A stretch of 64,000 nucleotides of DNA, taken from JAOXRU01 sp965247735 (GTDB lineage: Bacteria; Bacteroidota; Bacteroidia; Flavobacteriales; Flavobacteriaceae). The notes beneath the pieces were generated by a model. That model worked only from the letters and a program-made list of their open reading frames with translations, searched no databases and was not told the origin of the DNA. The stretch lies in the NCBI GenBank assembly GCA_965247735.1, contig CBDFHN010000001.1, positions 806,001 to 870,000 on the forward strand. Direction: 5' to 3'. Made by a program: the position numbers and the translations under genes. Below are positions 23,688 through 34,232 of the stretch, in pieces (within the stretch, counting starts at the first letter, position 1; every line of letters begins with the position of its first letter).

Positions 23688-23847
23688 AAAAAAAAATAAA
23701 TAATATTGTTTTCGCTATACTTAATAGGATGTGGTCTGTGTTTTCTTTAGTTAATTAAAAGAAATGTAAGAATTACCTTTCTTTTGCGTTTGCTGATTGA
23801 GCACTTTTTCAATTTTTAATTAGATGGTTATACCCCAATATTTTTCT

Positions 23848-26800
23848 ATGTTTATCAAAAGATTACTCTTTTGCTCTCTCTCTCTCTTTGTAACAAATGT
23901 TATATCTCAAGAAATGATAATTCCTTTTGAAGCAAACAAGGGGTCTATAAGTATTGCAAAAAAAATATTTGTAGATTCAGATGGATATGTTTGGTACTCA
24001 ACTTATAAAGGGTTGGTTATGACTACGGGTAATAAATCGGTTATTTACCAAATAACTGGGCCTATGGGTGAAGAAATAACAAAAATAAATGCAGTATTTG
24101 TTGATAAGGAGGATTTTTGGCTGTCTACTGAGCATGGTTTACTAGTCTTTAATAGTAAAACAGGAACTTATAATTGGTTGGAGATTAATAAAAAAATCTC
24201 TTTTAAAAATCAAATAATTATAAGTATAAAGAAGGATGTTTGTAGAGGTTTTTGGTTATTGTCAAATTTTTCAAATTTATATCGGTTTTATAATGGTGAT
24301 CTACAAGTATTTAAATTACCAATAAAAGGAGTTAAGATTCTTAAAGTATTAGCAATAGATGAGTTAATTATTGAGACAGAATTTAAGGTGATTCATTTTA
24401 ATAAAGGTCAGTTTAGTCTTTTATTAAATAAAACTAAAAAAAAATATTCATTTTTTTTTAGTAAATACAAGTCGTTAACCCCTCTGGTGAAATCCTCACT
24501 GTCTAATTATTTTAATAATATATTAATGGCTGATATTCCTGAGTTACAATTGAGTATTATTGGAGTAAGGGAAGATCAAGTTATTATTAGCAAGAGTAAT
24601 AATAAACATATGTATTTTGCTAATTATTCAAAAGGTATAATCAGAAAATTTAGAATGAATAATAGTAATGGGCCGCTAGAATTGGAACTTATAGATACAA
24701 TTAAAATCTCGAGACAGACAGACGGCATCATCTCTGATCTTTGGGGGAACATATGGGAACTTTCTTCTATGGGTCTAAGAATGATTTGTAATTCATCAAA
24801 AATGTATGATCTCGTTAAATTGGGAAAAGACACAAATCTTAGTGTTAGGGGAATTGTTCAGGATAGTAATAAAAAGCTATATATAAATACAAACAGAGGT
24901 ATTTATATGGGGATGAATTCAAAATACGAAGAGATTCATTTTAAGCCAAAAACAGGGATGGATAAAACTTTTAGAGGTGTTTATGATTTTTATCTAGAAA
25001 ACGATTCTATACTTTGGTGTTATGGTTATCATCCAAGGTTGTATAGAGTGAATTTAAAGAAGAAGATCTATTCATCCATAGAAATGCCTAAAAAACTCAT
25101 AAGAAATAATAAGTTTTATTGTACCGATCTATCAAAAATAAATGACTCAACTTTTATACTTTCCCATAATAGTGGAGTTCTGAAATATAATAAAAAAAGC
25201 AGAAAATTCTCGGAAATGAAGCTGCCAATAGAGTTAAGAGGGAAAAGTGTGTATAAAATATTTTTTAATCATTCAAAACGCATTTTATGGTTTGGATTGC
25301 ATGAAAGAGGAGGGCTAGTTCGTATAAACTTGGCTACGAATGAAACAATGCATTATCTTAGTTTAGGCAAATTAAAAGAGTCTAATAATATTAATTGTAT
25401 TTTTACAGACTCTAATAATATTACTTGGATAGGATCAGATTTGGGAGTGTTTTGTATTGATGCATTAGGTAATGTTGTTAAACGATATGGTAAAGGAACG
25501 GGGCTTTCTAATGATATTATTGTTAATATACTTGAACAAAATAATGCTATTTGGTTAACTTCTTATGATGGTTTAACAAAGATTGATAAAGATGGTATTT
25601 CTATTTTTCATATGACAGATAAAAACTTAGTTAGAGAGTTCAATAAGAAATCCGGTCATATAGATCAAAATGGAAAGTTTTTTTTTGGTAGTACAACGGG
25701 ACTTATAAGTTTTTTTTCTTCTGATTTACGAAAAAATAATGTAAGTGATAGATTAAAGATACAACTATTGTCTTTGACTAAGAGTGAATACAATAATTCG
25801 GAAGATTATTCATTAACTGAAAATGCTGCATTGCAAAAAACGTTGAATTTAGCGTACGATAAAAATTATGTTAATATGACATTTGGGTTAAATGATTTGT
25901 CATATTATCAAAAACATTCATATTTATATAGAGTAAAAGAAAACAAAGGATCTTGGGGAGAGTGGTTGAGTTTTGGAGTCAATGGCAATCTTATATTTCA
26001 TGATATGTCTCCAGGGAATTATTCTTTTCAAGTAAAAGGAGAGAATAGAAATAAGGAGAAATCTAATTTAATTGAATATGATTTGATTATTAAGGATGTT
26101 TTTTATAATGAAAAGCCGTTTGTCATTGGTGTTCTTTTTTTGTTGATTTTATTAGTGATTTATATTATAGGTTATAATAGAAGAGTACAAAAGAATATAT
26201 ATATAAAAAAAATAATAGAACTAAAAAACAAATCAAAACTACTTCAGGTTAAAATGAACCCACATTTTATATTTAATGCTATTGCTGGTATAGAAAAATC
26301 CGTGATGATACAAGATGAATTGACTGTTAATCGTAATATAGGAGCATTAGCTAAACTAATGAGGTCTTCTTTAGAGATGTGTGATAAAGAGTTGGTTACA
26401 ATTAAGGAAGAGTTAGATTTTTGGAATAGTTATATCCACTTTAAACAAACTGCAATTGATAAGGAAATTGATTATAGGCTGTACTTGGATTCTAATATAG
26501 ATTTAGACTGCAAGATAGAAGGTTTTCTAATTCAGCCTATTATAGAGAACGCAATTATACATGGATTAATGAATAAAAAAATAGGGGTATGTAAGTTATC
26601 AATTCACATTGAAGAAATTAAGGGTAAAATTCAAATAACTGTTGAAGATAATGGTATCGGAAGAAAAGCTTCAAGAGAATTGAATTCTATTTATCGAAAC
26701 AATCATAAATCTTTTGCACAACAAATTCTTTTAGAGAGGATACAAATTTCAAACCTTGTAAAAGAAGAAAGTATTGAAATGAAAATAATAGATTTAATGA

Positions 26801-26892
26801 AAGATGAACAACCTATAGGAACAAAAGTAATTTTTAGGCTTCCTTTTGGTTTTTTTATTGGAGAAAAGATGAGTGTTAATATCAACACATAG
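23848..26892 (+). CDS. LytS-type sensor kinase with extracellular beta-propeller and Y_Y_Y domain
   Basis: About 1014 aa from ATG 23848, chosen for the signal peptide (MFIKRLLFCSLSLFVTNVIS); an ATG eight codons earlier is also in frame. Propeller repeats follow (FVDSDGYVWYSTYKGL, FTDSNNITWIGSDLGVF, ILEQNNAIWLTSYDGLT), then a Y_Y_Y-like domain, one membrane helix near residue 765 and a His_kinase domain with the H-box MNPHFIFNA, N-box ENAIIHG and G-box DNGIGRK. Such hybrid propeller proteins sense glycans or envelope signals. No response regulator is adjacent; the LytTR regulator at 49458-50210 is the only candidate partner here. A (CT)7 run (23874-23887) lies in the signal-peptide codons. Confidence 0.9.
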   Translation: MFIKRLLFCSLSLFVTNVISQEMIIPFEANKGSISIAKKIFVDSDGYVWYSTYKGLVMTTGNKSVIYQITGPMGEEITKINAVFVDKEDFWLSTEHGLLVFNSKTGTYNWLEINKKISFKNQIIISIKKDVCRGFWLLSNFSNLYRFYNGDLQVFKLPIKGVKILKVLAIDELIIETEFKVIHFNKGQFSLLLNKTKKKYSFFFSKYKSLTPLVKSSLSNYFNNILMADIPELQLSIIGVREDQVIISKSNNKHMYFANYSKGIIRKFRMNNSNGPLELELIDTIKISRQTDGIISDLWGNIWELSSMGLRMICNSSKMYDLVKLGKDTNLSVRGIVQDSNKKLYINTNRGIYMGMNSKYEEIHFKPKTGMDKTFRGVYDFYLENDSILWCYGYHPRLYRVNLKKKIYSSIEMPKKLIRNNKFYCTDLSKINDSTFILSHNSGVLKYNKKSRKFSEMKLPIELRGKSVYKIFFNHSKRILWFGLHERGGLVRINLATNETMHYLSLGKLKESNNINCIFTDSNNITWIGSDLGVFCIDALGNVVKRYGKGTGLSNDIIVNILEQNNAIWLTSYDGLTKIDKDGISIFHMTDKNLVREFNKKSGHIDQNGKFFFGSTTGLISFFSSDLRKNNVSDRLKIQLLSLTKSEYNNSEDYSLTENAALQKTLNLAYDKNYVNMTFGLNDLSYYQKHSYLYRVKENKGSWGEWLSFGVNGNLIFHDMSPGNYSFQVKGENRNKEKSNLIEYDLIIKDVFYNEKPFVIGVLFLLILLVIYIIGYNRRVQKNIYIKKIIELKNKSKLLQVKMNPHFIFNAIAGIEKSVMIQDELTVNRNIGALAKLMRSSLEMCDKELVTIKEELDFWNSYIHFKQTAIDKEIDYRLYLDSNIDLDCKIEGFLIQPIIENAIIHGLMNKKIGVCKLSIHIEEIKGKIQITVEDNGIGRKASRELNSIYRNNHKSFAQQILLERIQISNLVKEESIEMKIIDLMKDEQPIGTKVIFRLPFGFFIGEKMSVNINT

Positions 26893-28107
26893 CAAAAAAA
26901 TAAGACGATATTGTTTTGATTTGAAGGGTTTATTATGGTTTATTCAATATTTGAAAGTATTTCTAGAACCCTACGATGGTTTTTATTGGTAATAGGATTA
27001 TTTGATTCAAATTGAATAACGTCAAGTAAAAGTGATCATTATTAGCAAGATTAATTCTTCTATTTTATTAGTCTCAAAAACAGTTGAAAATACGCACTTT
27101 AGTGCATTTCACTTTAGTTTCTAAAAACTTTATCTTTACTTTTATGACAGAACAAAGATCGAACGGTCATAGTGTTTCTCCGTTAACAAGTCAGCTAGTT
27201 TGGAGAACAGAATATCCTTATCATGGATTAAAGGTAATATTCAGGCGCGTTGTCGCACACTTTCGATACAGATAAACGACGAGGAAGATGTTAAAATCTT
27301 AAAAGTAGTAGTACTCAAAGATCATATAGATATGTGTTTGTGGTGTTATCGAAGATCAGATGATGGTAATGCAATGAACTTTATAGTTGAATGATAAACG
27401 TAAGGTGACTTTAAGTCATATTAGCGAACCTATAGAGAGTGGTTCAGTTACTCTGATTGATTTAATCTAAACAATTCCTCGAGGTCAGGAGGAAAGTATG
27501 AAGACCTAAGATTTTCATAAAGCTAAAAATAAATTTCCCCCGTTTTATACCTCGATAGCGCTGCATTTGGGTAGCTTATGGATAATCAATGAATTGTATT
27601 TTTTGTTATGTATTAAAGTGTTTAGTCTCTTATAGAGAGTTTGTTTCCTGAGGATTGCCTCGAAATCAAAAATGTTTTTTCAAAGGGATATTTTATGACT
27701 ATTAGCAGAGGTTGTTGATTGTAATTTTTTTGAGCTACAAGAATGTCTTTTTTTTTAAACTAATCATTAGCATATAATAATGTATAAAAGATAGATATTC
27801 TCTAAAATAAGATAATTCACCTTCTGTTTTAAGTAATCATTTTAATTACTGTTTTTAACTAGTGTAAAATTGATTTTAGATATTTTTTCTTTCAATGGCA
27901 CAAGCTTTATCTTTATTAGGTTTGTTCAAATTACACCAGTTTTTTTATTCGTAACATATGTTTTAATTGTTATATGTAATTGTTTTTAAGAGCAACAAAC
28001 ACGTGTAAAAAACAAATATTTGCTAATACCGCCCAGTTATCCTTTTTTTTTGACCAAGTATAAAACACTACAGTTGTTAATGACGCTTCTTGTGTTAATT
28101 TAGCTCC
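26893..28107. other. Gene-poor stretch
   Basis: Apart from the IS200/IS605 relic at 27063-27460 I see no gene, RNA or ordered repeat. Very AT-rich, with short palindromes that I cannot assign. Confidence 0.4.
27063..27460 (+). pseudogene. Decayed IS200/IS605-family element
   Basis: Left end (AGTCTCAAAAACAGTTGAAA), start region (MTEQRSNGHSVS) and right-end sequence (AACCTATAGAGAGTGGTTCAGTTA) match the intact element at 43425-44029. The transposase has internal deletions: the middle and most of the catalytic domain are lost; DAEDVKILK-like and RRPDQGNATNFIIE-like ends survive. Confidence 0.75.
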
Positions 28108-29427
28108 ATGAATGTAGGAAATGTATATAATCCTAGGGTAGAAAAAGAAGTTATTGATTGTATGGATATTAAAGATCAATTTGAAGCGTTTTTGACAGAA
28201 GAGAGGACGATGTTTGCTTCAGTGGTTGAGATGACAGATAAGATAATGCTTATTAGTGCTTATAGAGGTGTTAAATTGGATATAACCAGTGATGAGGTTG
28301 TTGATAAGACAGGTTTGGTATATGTGTATGAACGCATAGGTGAAAGTTGGCTTTTTGATACTGTTTTATATGGTACAGGTTTGGTAGCTGGAGCTATGTT
28401 TGGAAGATCATTAGCGATTTATGATAAAACTATTGTCGTTGGCGCTCCGGGTCAGATAGTGTCTAATGCAAGTAATTGTGAAGATTTGGTAAGGGGAGGA
28501 GCTGTATATGTTTTTGAGAGAGAAGATGGGGTATGGATAGAAAAAAAATGTTTAAAATCAGATAAAGTACAGCAAGATTCTCAATATGGATATAGTGTTG
28601 ATTTATATGGGGATTCTATAGTGGTCAGTGCTATGCTTGAATCATTATCAGAATTGCCTTTTAATAGCATAGGGGTAGTCTATGTATATAAGAAGCGCTA
28701 TTCTTCATGGGAGCGAGTAGCTTGTTTATGTCCTTCGGAAAAAGGGATGCGTTCTTATTATGGATACTCAGTTGTAATTCATGAAAATACAATAGTGGTG
28801 GGTGCCTATGGGAAAGGTGCAGAAGATAGGAGTGATGGAGCAGCATATATATATGAGCATAATGGTATTGATTGGAATTTGCAAGATATTTTGGTCCCGC
28901 GTAACGCTAATACGGTAAAGTATGGGTTTTCATTAGCGATAAATAAGGATACAATAGTAATTGGAGCCCCAGGAGAAGCTGTTGAGGTCGTAAATGAAGG
29001 TATCGAGGGAATGTGTAAATCTGGAGGAGCAGTTTATATCTATCATAAAAAAAAAGGATACTGGAACTTGGTTTCTAGGGTAAAAGTAGAGAATGTAGAA
29101 GAAAATGATTTGTTTGGATATTCGGTATCGATGTTGGGGAGATTTGTATGCATAGGCGTGCCATGGAAAAAGGGAAAAAAAATGGATGTAATTGGCTTTT
29201 TTCGCAAGATTAAAAGTAATGGTGCTGTTTATATTTTTGGATGGAATGGTACATGTTATGTTCAGCGGCAATACATTATATCACCAAATATGAACTCGGA
29301 AGGGTGGTTTGGTTTTGTTTTAGCAAATAATAAAGAAGAATTAATGGTAGGATCGCCTAATGATTTTAATGGTAAAAAAAATGGAGGAACATCTTATTTG
29401 TATGCTTTAAAAAACAAGTGTTGTTAA
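28108..29427 (+). CDS. FG-GAP repeat (integrin-type beta-propeller) protein
   Basis: 439 aa with about seven repeats of the pattern D-x-FG-x-S-V/L-A ... I-V-V-G-A-P ... G-A-V-Y-V-Y, for example MFGRSLAIYDKTIVVGAPG, YGFSLAINKDTIVIGAPGE and GWFGFVLANNKEELMVGSP. This is the FG-GAP propeller of integrin-alpha type. Unusually it lacks a signal peptide: the start MNVGNVYNP is polar, so either it stays inside the cell or the true start or export route is different. It precedes the PorP/SprF and adhesin genes on the same strand, 160 bp away. Confidence 0.8.
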   Translation: MNVGNVYNPRVEKEVIDCMDIKDQFEAFLTEERTMFASVVEMTDKIMLISAYRGVKLDITSDEVVDKTGLVYVYERIGESWLFDTVLYGTGLVAGAMFGRSLAIYDKTIVVGAPGQIVSNASNCEDLVRGGAVYVFEREDGVWIEKKCLKSDKVQQDSQYGYSVDLYGDSIVVSAMLESLSELPFNSIGVVYVYKKRYSSWERVACLCPSEKGMRSYYGYSVVIHENTIVVGAYGKGAEDRSDGAAYIYEHNGIDWNLQDILVPRNANTVKYGFSLAINKDTIVIGAPGEAVEVVNEGIEGMCKSGGAVYIYHKKKGYWNLVSRVKVENVEENDLFGYSVSMLGRFVCIGVPWKKGKKMDVIGFFRKIKSNGAVYIFGWNGTCYVQRQYIISPNMNSEGWFGFVLANNKEELMVGSPNDFNGKKNGGTSYLYALKNKCC

Positions 29428-29590
29428 TTATAAGTTGTAGCGCTTGTTTGGATTTTAATATAAATAACTAAAAACAAAAATATGTAGGATAAAATAAGTA
29501 AGAGCGTTTTTTAATGTATAGGGTGGAGATGTTGTTGGTAATTGATTACTCATGACAAAAAATTTTTGTTTAATTTTTTTAAATAGTCTA

Positions 29591-30472
29591 ATGAAGAATA
29601 TAATAGTATTTATGGGTTGCTTATTGTTTGTTATTAATGCAAGTGGGCAACAAGAAGAAAATGTGCTTATGTTTCATAAGCAAATGCATGTATTTAATCC
29701 AGCTTATGCTGGATCAAATAATAATGGAGCTAATTTTTTTGGAAGCTTTCGTTCGCAATGGGTAGGAGTAAAAGATGCTCCTGAGCATCGCAATTTTTCT
29801 TTTGATACTCCACTAGGAAAACAATTAGGATTAGGGGTATCAGTTAGTGATGATAGAGTGTTTATAGAAAAACGTACTTCGGTAAATTTAGATTTTTCAT
29901 ATAAGATTCAGCTTTCATCTCGTATAAATTTGTTCATGGGAGCAAGAGGTTCAGTAGAACTTTTTAATATAGAATTGTCAAGACTTCATGACGCCAATGA
30001 TTTAGATTATACAGGAGTTAGTGATCAAAACAATAAGGCATTAAATATTGGAGCTGGATTGTATTTGCTTCACGATTCTTTTTATCTGTCATTTGCAGTT
30101 CCACGGTTGTTAGCAACAAAGCGTATAGCAGTAGAAGATGCAAAAGCGACAATTGCTAGCACCAGATTACATAGCTATATGTCTGGAGGGTATGCGTTTG
30201 AATTGTCCAGTAGTTTTAAGATGCAGCCAAGGTTTTTAATGCGTTATGTTGAAGATGCGCCTTTCGCGGCAGATGTTTTGCTAGGATTGGACTATAATGA
30301 CAGAATTGAGTTAGGCGCTTCTATTAGTACAAATGAATTATTTGGAGGCTTTTTTACCGTAAAACTACAAGATTTTGCAGAGTTTGGCTATTCGTATGGC
30401 AATACGACTAACTCAGATTTAAGTTTGGTGAGCAAAAGTATACATGAAGCATATTTGAGGTTTTTTCTTTAA
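29591..30472 (+). CDS. PorP/SprF-family type IX secretion outer-membrane protein
   Basis: 293 aa from the ATG at 29591, which gives a clean signal peptide (MKNIIVFMGCLLFVINASGQ); an earlier in-frame ATG is at 29552. Family features: FHKQMHVFNPAYAGS right after the signal, SFRSQWVGVKDAP, a series of amphipathic strands (GLGVSVSDDRV, SYKIQLSSRINLFMGARG) and a C-terminal strand ending in Phe-Leu. SprF-type proteins help T9SS export of partners with type B C-terminal domains. The adhesin that follows 43 bp downstream has such a domain, so these two form a secretion pair. Confidence 0.9.
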   Translation: MKNIIVFMGCLLFVINASGQQEENVLMFHKQMHVFNPAYAGSNNNGANFFGSFRSQWVGVKDAPEHRNFSFDTPLGKQLGLGVSVSDDRVFIEKRTSVNLDFSYKIQLSSRINLFMGARGSVELFNIELSRLHDANDLDYTGVSDQNNKALNIGAGLYLLHDSFYLSFAVPRLLATKRIAVEDAKATIASTRLHSYMSGGYAFELSSSFKMQPRFLMRYVEDAPFAADVLLGLDYNDRIELGASISTNELFGGFFTVKLQDFAEFGYSYGNTTNSDLSLVSKSIHEAYLRFFL

Positions 30473-30515
30473 GAGTTTACTAATAAAAAATAAATAAATT
30501 TTTAGCTGATAAGTT

Positions 30516-33500
30516 ATGAATAAAATAAAAAATAAAAAATCGAATAATATAAAAATAAAAGGGAGAACAAAACTGTTGTCTAGTTTTTTTCTTTTCTTTT
30601 TGTTGATACAAAATAGTTGGGCACAAAACCCAATGGTTTTTACAGTTGATGTTTCAATAACAAATAGTTTGAATACAGCTTGGTTGACCTTGCCAGGTGT
30701 TGGAGGAGGTAATTATGATATTGATTTTGATTATGATGGAATAACATTTAATCCTGTTTTAAGTTCTCAAACGGGCATGATATCAATGAATTATACACTT
30801 ACAAGTGGTATTTTTCAAGTTGGATTAAGAGGTGATTATGGTGGCATACCTTTTGCTTTCTCCTCTCCGAATATTGTCTCTTTAGAGCAATGGGGAGACC
30901 TTGCTAGGGTTCGATATGATTTTTTTCTTTCTAATAGAAATACTTTTGTGAATAATGCAACTGATCAACCAAATATGTCAAATGTAATATCTACTAATGA
31001 TATGTTCAATGGAGCATCTGCATTTAATATGGATGTGAGTAGTTGGGATACGAGGAGTTTGGTAACAGCAAATAACATGTTTAAAAATAGCCCAATTGAT
31101 CCAGATGTTTCTAGCTGGGATTTTACTAATGTTACTAGTCTTTCAGGTTTTTTTGAAGGGTCTGGTATTTCAACGGCGAACTATGATAAAGCTTTAATTA
31201 GTTTTGATGCATCTGGACTTACAGGTATCAATTTAGGAACTGTACCTAGTAGTTATTGTAGTGCTGCTGCTGTTGCTGCAAGAGCAAATTTAATAACAAA
31301 AGGTTGGACGATTTCGGATTCTGGAGTTTGTGTAGTAAGTTTTACAATAGATGCAATAACAGCAGCAAGTATAGCAGAAAACACTGCATATACAGGAGTA
31401 GTCCCAAACATAACAGGGAGTCCAGTAGGTGCAGTAACTTATAGTTTATCAGGATCAGATGCAGGGTTATTTACCATAGCTACAGCTACAGGAATAGTAA
31501 GTATGATAGGTAAAGATTTTGAGATTCCAATAGATACCGATACCGATAATGTATACGAATTAGGTATTACTGCTACAGATAGTAATGGAAACACAGCTAT
31601 TCAGTCATGGCAAGTAACGGTAACAAATGTAGTAGAAGTAGTAAGTTTTACAATAGATGCAATAACAGCAGCAAGTATAGTAGAAAACACAGCATATACA
31701 GGAGTAGTCCCAAACATAACAGGGAGCCCAGTAGGTGCAGTAGCTTATAGTTTATCAGGATCAGATGCAGGGTTATTTACCATAGCTACAGCTACAGGAA
31801 TAGTAAGTATGATTGGTAGGGATTTTGAATCTCCGTCTGATACCGACACCGATAATGTATACGAATTAAGTATAACCGCTACAGATAGTGATGGAAACAC
31901 AGCTATTCAGTCATGGCAAGTAACGGTAACAAATGTAGTAGAAGTAGTAAGTTTTACAATAGATGCAATAACAGCAGCAAGTATAGTAGAAAACACAGCA
32001 TATACGGGAGTAGTCCCAAACATAACAGGGAGTCCAGTAGGTGCAGTAACTTATAGTTTATCAGGATCAGATGCAGGGTTATTTACCATAGCTACAGCTA
32101 CAGGAGTAGTAAGTATGATAGGTAAAGATTTTGAGATTCCAACAGATACCAATACCGATAATGTATACGAATTAGGTATTACTGCTACAGATAGTGATGG
32201 AAACACAGCTATTCAGTCATGGCAAGTAACGGTAACAAATGTAGTAGAAGTAGTAAGTTTTACAATAGATGCAATAACAGCAGCAAGTATAGCAGAAAAC
32301 ACTGCATATACAGGAGTAGTCCCAAACATAACAGGGAGTCCAGTAGGTGCAGTAACTTATAGTTTATCAGGATCAGATGCAGGGTTATTTACCATAGCTA
32401 CAGCTACAGGAGTAGTGAGTATGATAGGTAGAGATTTTGAATCACCCGCTGATGCAGATGCGGACAACGTATATGATTTAACAATAACCGCTACAGATAG
32501 TGATGGAAACACAGCTATTCAGTCATGGCAAGTAACGGTAACAAATGTAGTAGAAGTAGTAAGTTTTACAATAGATGCAATAACAGCAGCAAGTATAGTA
32601 GAAAACACAGCATATACGGGAGTAGTCCCAAACATAACAGGGAGTCCAGTAGGTGCAGTAACTTATAGTTTATCAGGATCAGATGCAGGGTTATTTACCA
32701 TAGCTACAGCTACAGGAGTAGTAAGTATGATAGGTAAAGATTTTGAGATTCCAACAGATACCGATACCGATAATGTATACGAATTAAGTATAACCGCTAC
32801 AGATAGTGATGGAAACACAGCTATTCAGTCATGGCAAGTAACGGTAACAAATGTAGTAGAAGTAGTAAGTTTTACAATAGATGCAATAACAGCAGCAAGT
32901 ATAGTAGAAAACACAGCATATACAGGAGTAGTCCCAAACATAACAGGGAGCCCAGTAGGTGCAGTAGCTTATAGTTTATCAGGATCAGATGCAGGGTTAT
33001 TTACCATAGCTACAGTTACAGGAATAGTAAGTATGATTGGTAGGGATTTTGAATCTCCGTCTGATACCGACACCGATAATGTATACGAATTAAGTATAAC
33101 CGCTACAGATAGTGATGGAAACACAGCTATTCAGTCATGGCAAGTAACGGTAACAAATGTAGTAGAAGCAGTAAGTTTTACAATAGATGCAATAACAGCA
33201 GCAAGTATAGTAGAAAACACAGCATATACGGGAGTAGTCCCAAACATAACAGGGAGCCCAGTAGGTGCAGTAGCTTATAGTTTATCAGGATCAGATGCAG
33301 GGTTATTTACCATAGCTACAGCTACAGGAATAGTAAGTATGATTGGTAGGGATTTTGAATCTCCGTCTGATACCGACACCGATAATGTATACGAATTAAG
33401 TATAACTGCTACAGATAGTGATGGAAACACAGCTATTCAGTCATGGCAAGTAACGGTAACAAATGTAGTAGAAGTAGTAAGTTTTACAATAGATGCAATA

Positions 33501-34232
33501 ACAGCAGCAAGTATAGTAGAAAACACAGCATATACAGGAGTAGTCCCAAACATAACAGGGAGTCCAGTAGGTGCAGTAACTTATAGTTTATCAGGATCAG
33601 ATGCAGGGTTATTTACCATAGCTACAGCTACAGGAGTAGTAAGTATGATAGGTAAAGATTTTGAGATTCCAACAGATACCGATACCGATAATGTATACGA
33701 ATTAAGTATAACCGCTACAGATAGTGATGGAAACACAGCTATTCAGTCATGGCAAGTAACGGTAACAAATGTAGTAGAAGTAGTAAGTTTTACAATAGAT
33801 GCAATAACAGCAGCAAGTATAGTAGAAAACACAGCATATACAGGAGTAGTCCCAAACATAACAGGGAGCCCAGTAGGTGCAGTAGCTTATAGTTTATCAG
33901 GATCAGATGCAGGGTTATTTACCATAGCTACAGTTACAGGAATAGTAAGTATGATTGGTAGGGATTTTGAATCTCCGTCTGATACCGACACCGATAATGT
34001 ATACGAATTAAGTATAACCGCTACAGATAGTGATGGAAACACAGCTATTCAGTCATGGCAAGTAACGGTAACAAATGTAGTAGAAGTAGTAAGTTTTACA
34101 ATAGATGCAATAACAGCAGAAAACACAGCATATACGGGAGTAGTCCCAAACATAACAGGGAGTCCAGTAGGTGCAGTAACTTATAGTTTATCAGGATCAG
34201 ATGCAGGGTTATTTACCATAGCTACAGAGTAG
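30516..34232 (+). CDS. Giant T9SS adhesin, N-terminal part
   Basis: 1238 aa to the first frame break. Basic N-terminus, then a signal peptide (LLSSFFLFFLLIQNSWAQ), a BspA/DUF285 segment (MFNGASAFNMDVSSWDT) around residues 160-235, and from residue about 274 tandem 102-aa cadherin-like repeats (VENTAYTGVVPNITGSPVG ... FTIATATGIVSMIGRDFE ... ITATDSDGNTAIQSW). It stops because 7 bases are missing after ACCATAGCTACAG (34228). The sequence continues in the same repeats, so this is one gene with the parts at 34843 and 37539, about 8.5 kb in total. Confidence 0.85.
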   Translation: MNKIKNKKSNNIKIKGRTKLLSSFFLFFLLIQNSWAQNPMVFTVDVSITNSLNTAWLTLPGVGGGNYDIDFDYDGITFNPVLSSQTGMISMNYTLTSGIFQVGLRGDYGGIPFAFSSPNIVSLEQWGDLARVRYDFFLSNRNTFVNNATDQPNMSNVISTNDMFNGASAFNMDVSSWDTRSLVTANNMFKNSPIDPDVSSWDFTNVTSLSGFFEGSGISTANYDKALISFDASGLTGINLGTVPSSYCSAAAVAARANLITKGWTISDSGVCVVSFTIDAITAASIAENTAYTGVVPNITGSPVGAVTYSLSGSDAGLFTIATATGIVSMIGKDFEIPIDTDTDNVYELGITATDSNGNTAIQSWQVTVTNVVEVVSFTIDAITAASIVENTAYTGVVPNITGSPVGAVAYSLSGSDAGLFTIATATGIVSMIGRDFESPSDTDTDNVYELSITATDSDGNTAIQSWQVTVTNVVEVVSFTIDAITAASIVENTAYTGVVPNITGSPVGAVTYSLSGSDAGLFTIATATGVVSMIGKDFEIPTDTNTDNVYELGITATDSDGNTAIQSWQVTVTNVVEVVSFTIDAITAASIAENTAYTGVVPNITGSPVGAVTYSLSGSDAGLFTIATATGVVSMIGRDFESPADADADNVYDLTITATDSDGNTAIQSWQVTVTNVVEVVSFTIDAITAASIVENTAYTGVVPNITGSPVGAVTYSLSGSDAGLFTIATATGVVSMIGKDFEIPTDTDTDNVYELSITATDSDGNTAIQSWQVTVTNVVEVVSFTIDAITAASIVENTAYTGVVPNITGSPVGAVAYSLSGSDAGLFTIATVTGIVSMIGRDFESPSDTDTDNVYELSITATDSDGNTAIQSWQVTVTNVVEAVSFTIDAITAASIVENTAYTGVVPNITGSPVGAVAYSLSGSDAGLFTIATATGIVSMIGRDFESPSDTDTDNVYELSITATDSDGNTAIQSWQVTVTNVVEVVSFTIDAITAASIVENTAYTGVVPNITGSPVGAVTYSLSGSDAGLFTIATATGVVSMIGKDFEIPTDTDTDNVYELSITATDSDGNTAIQSWQVTVTNVVEVVSFTIDAITAASIVENTAYTGVVPNITGSPVGAVAYSLSGSDAGLFTIATVTGIVSMIGRDFESPSDTDTDNVYELSITATDSDGNTAIQSWQVTVTNVVEVVSFTIDAITAENTAYTGVVPNITGSPVGAVTYSLSGSDAGLFTIATE

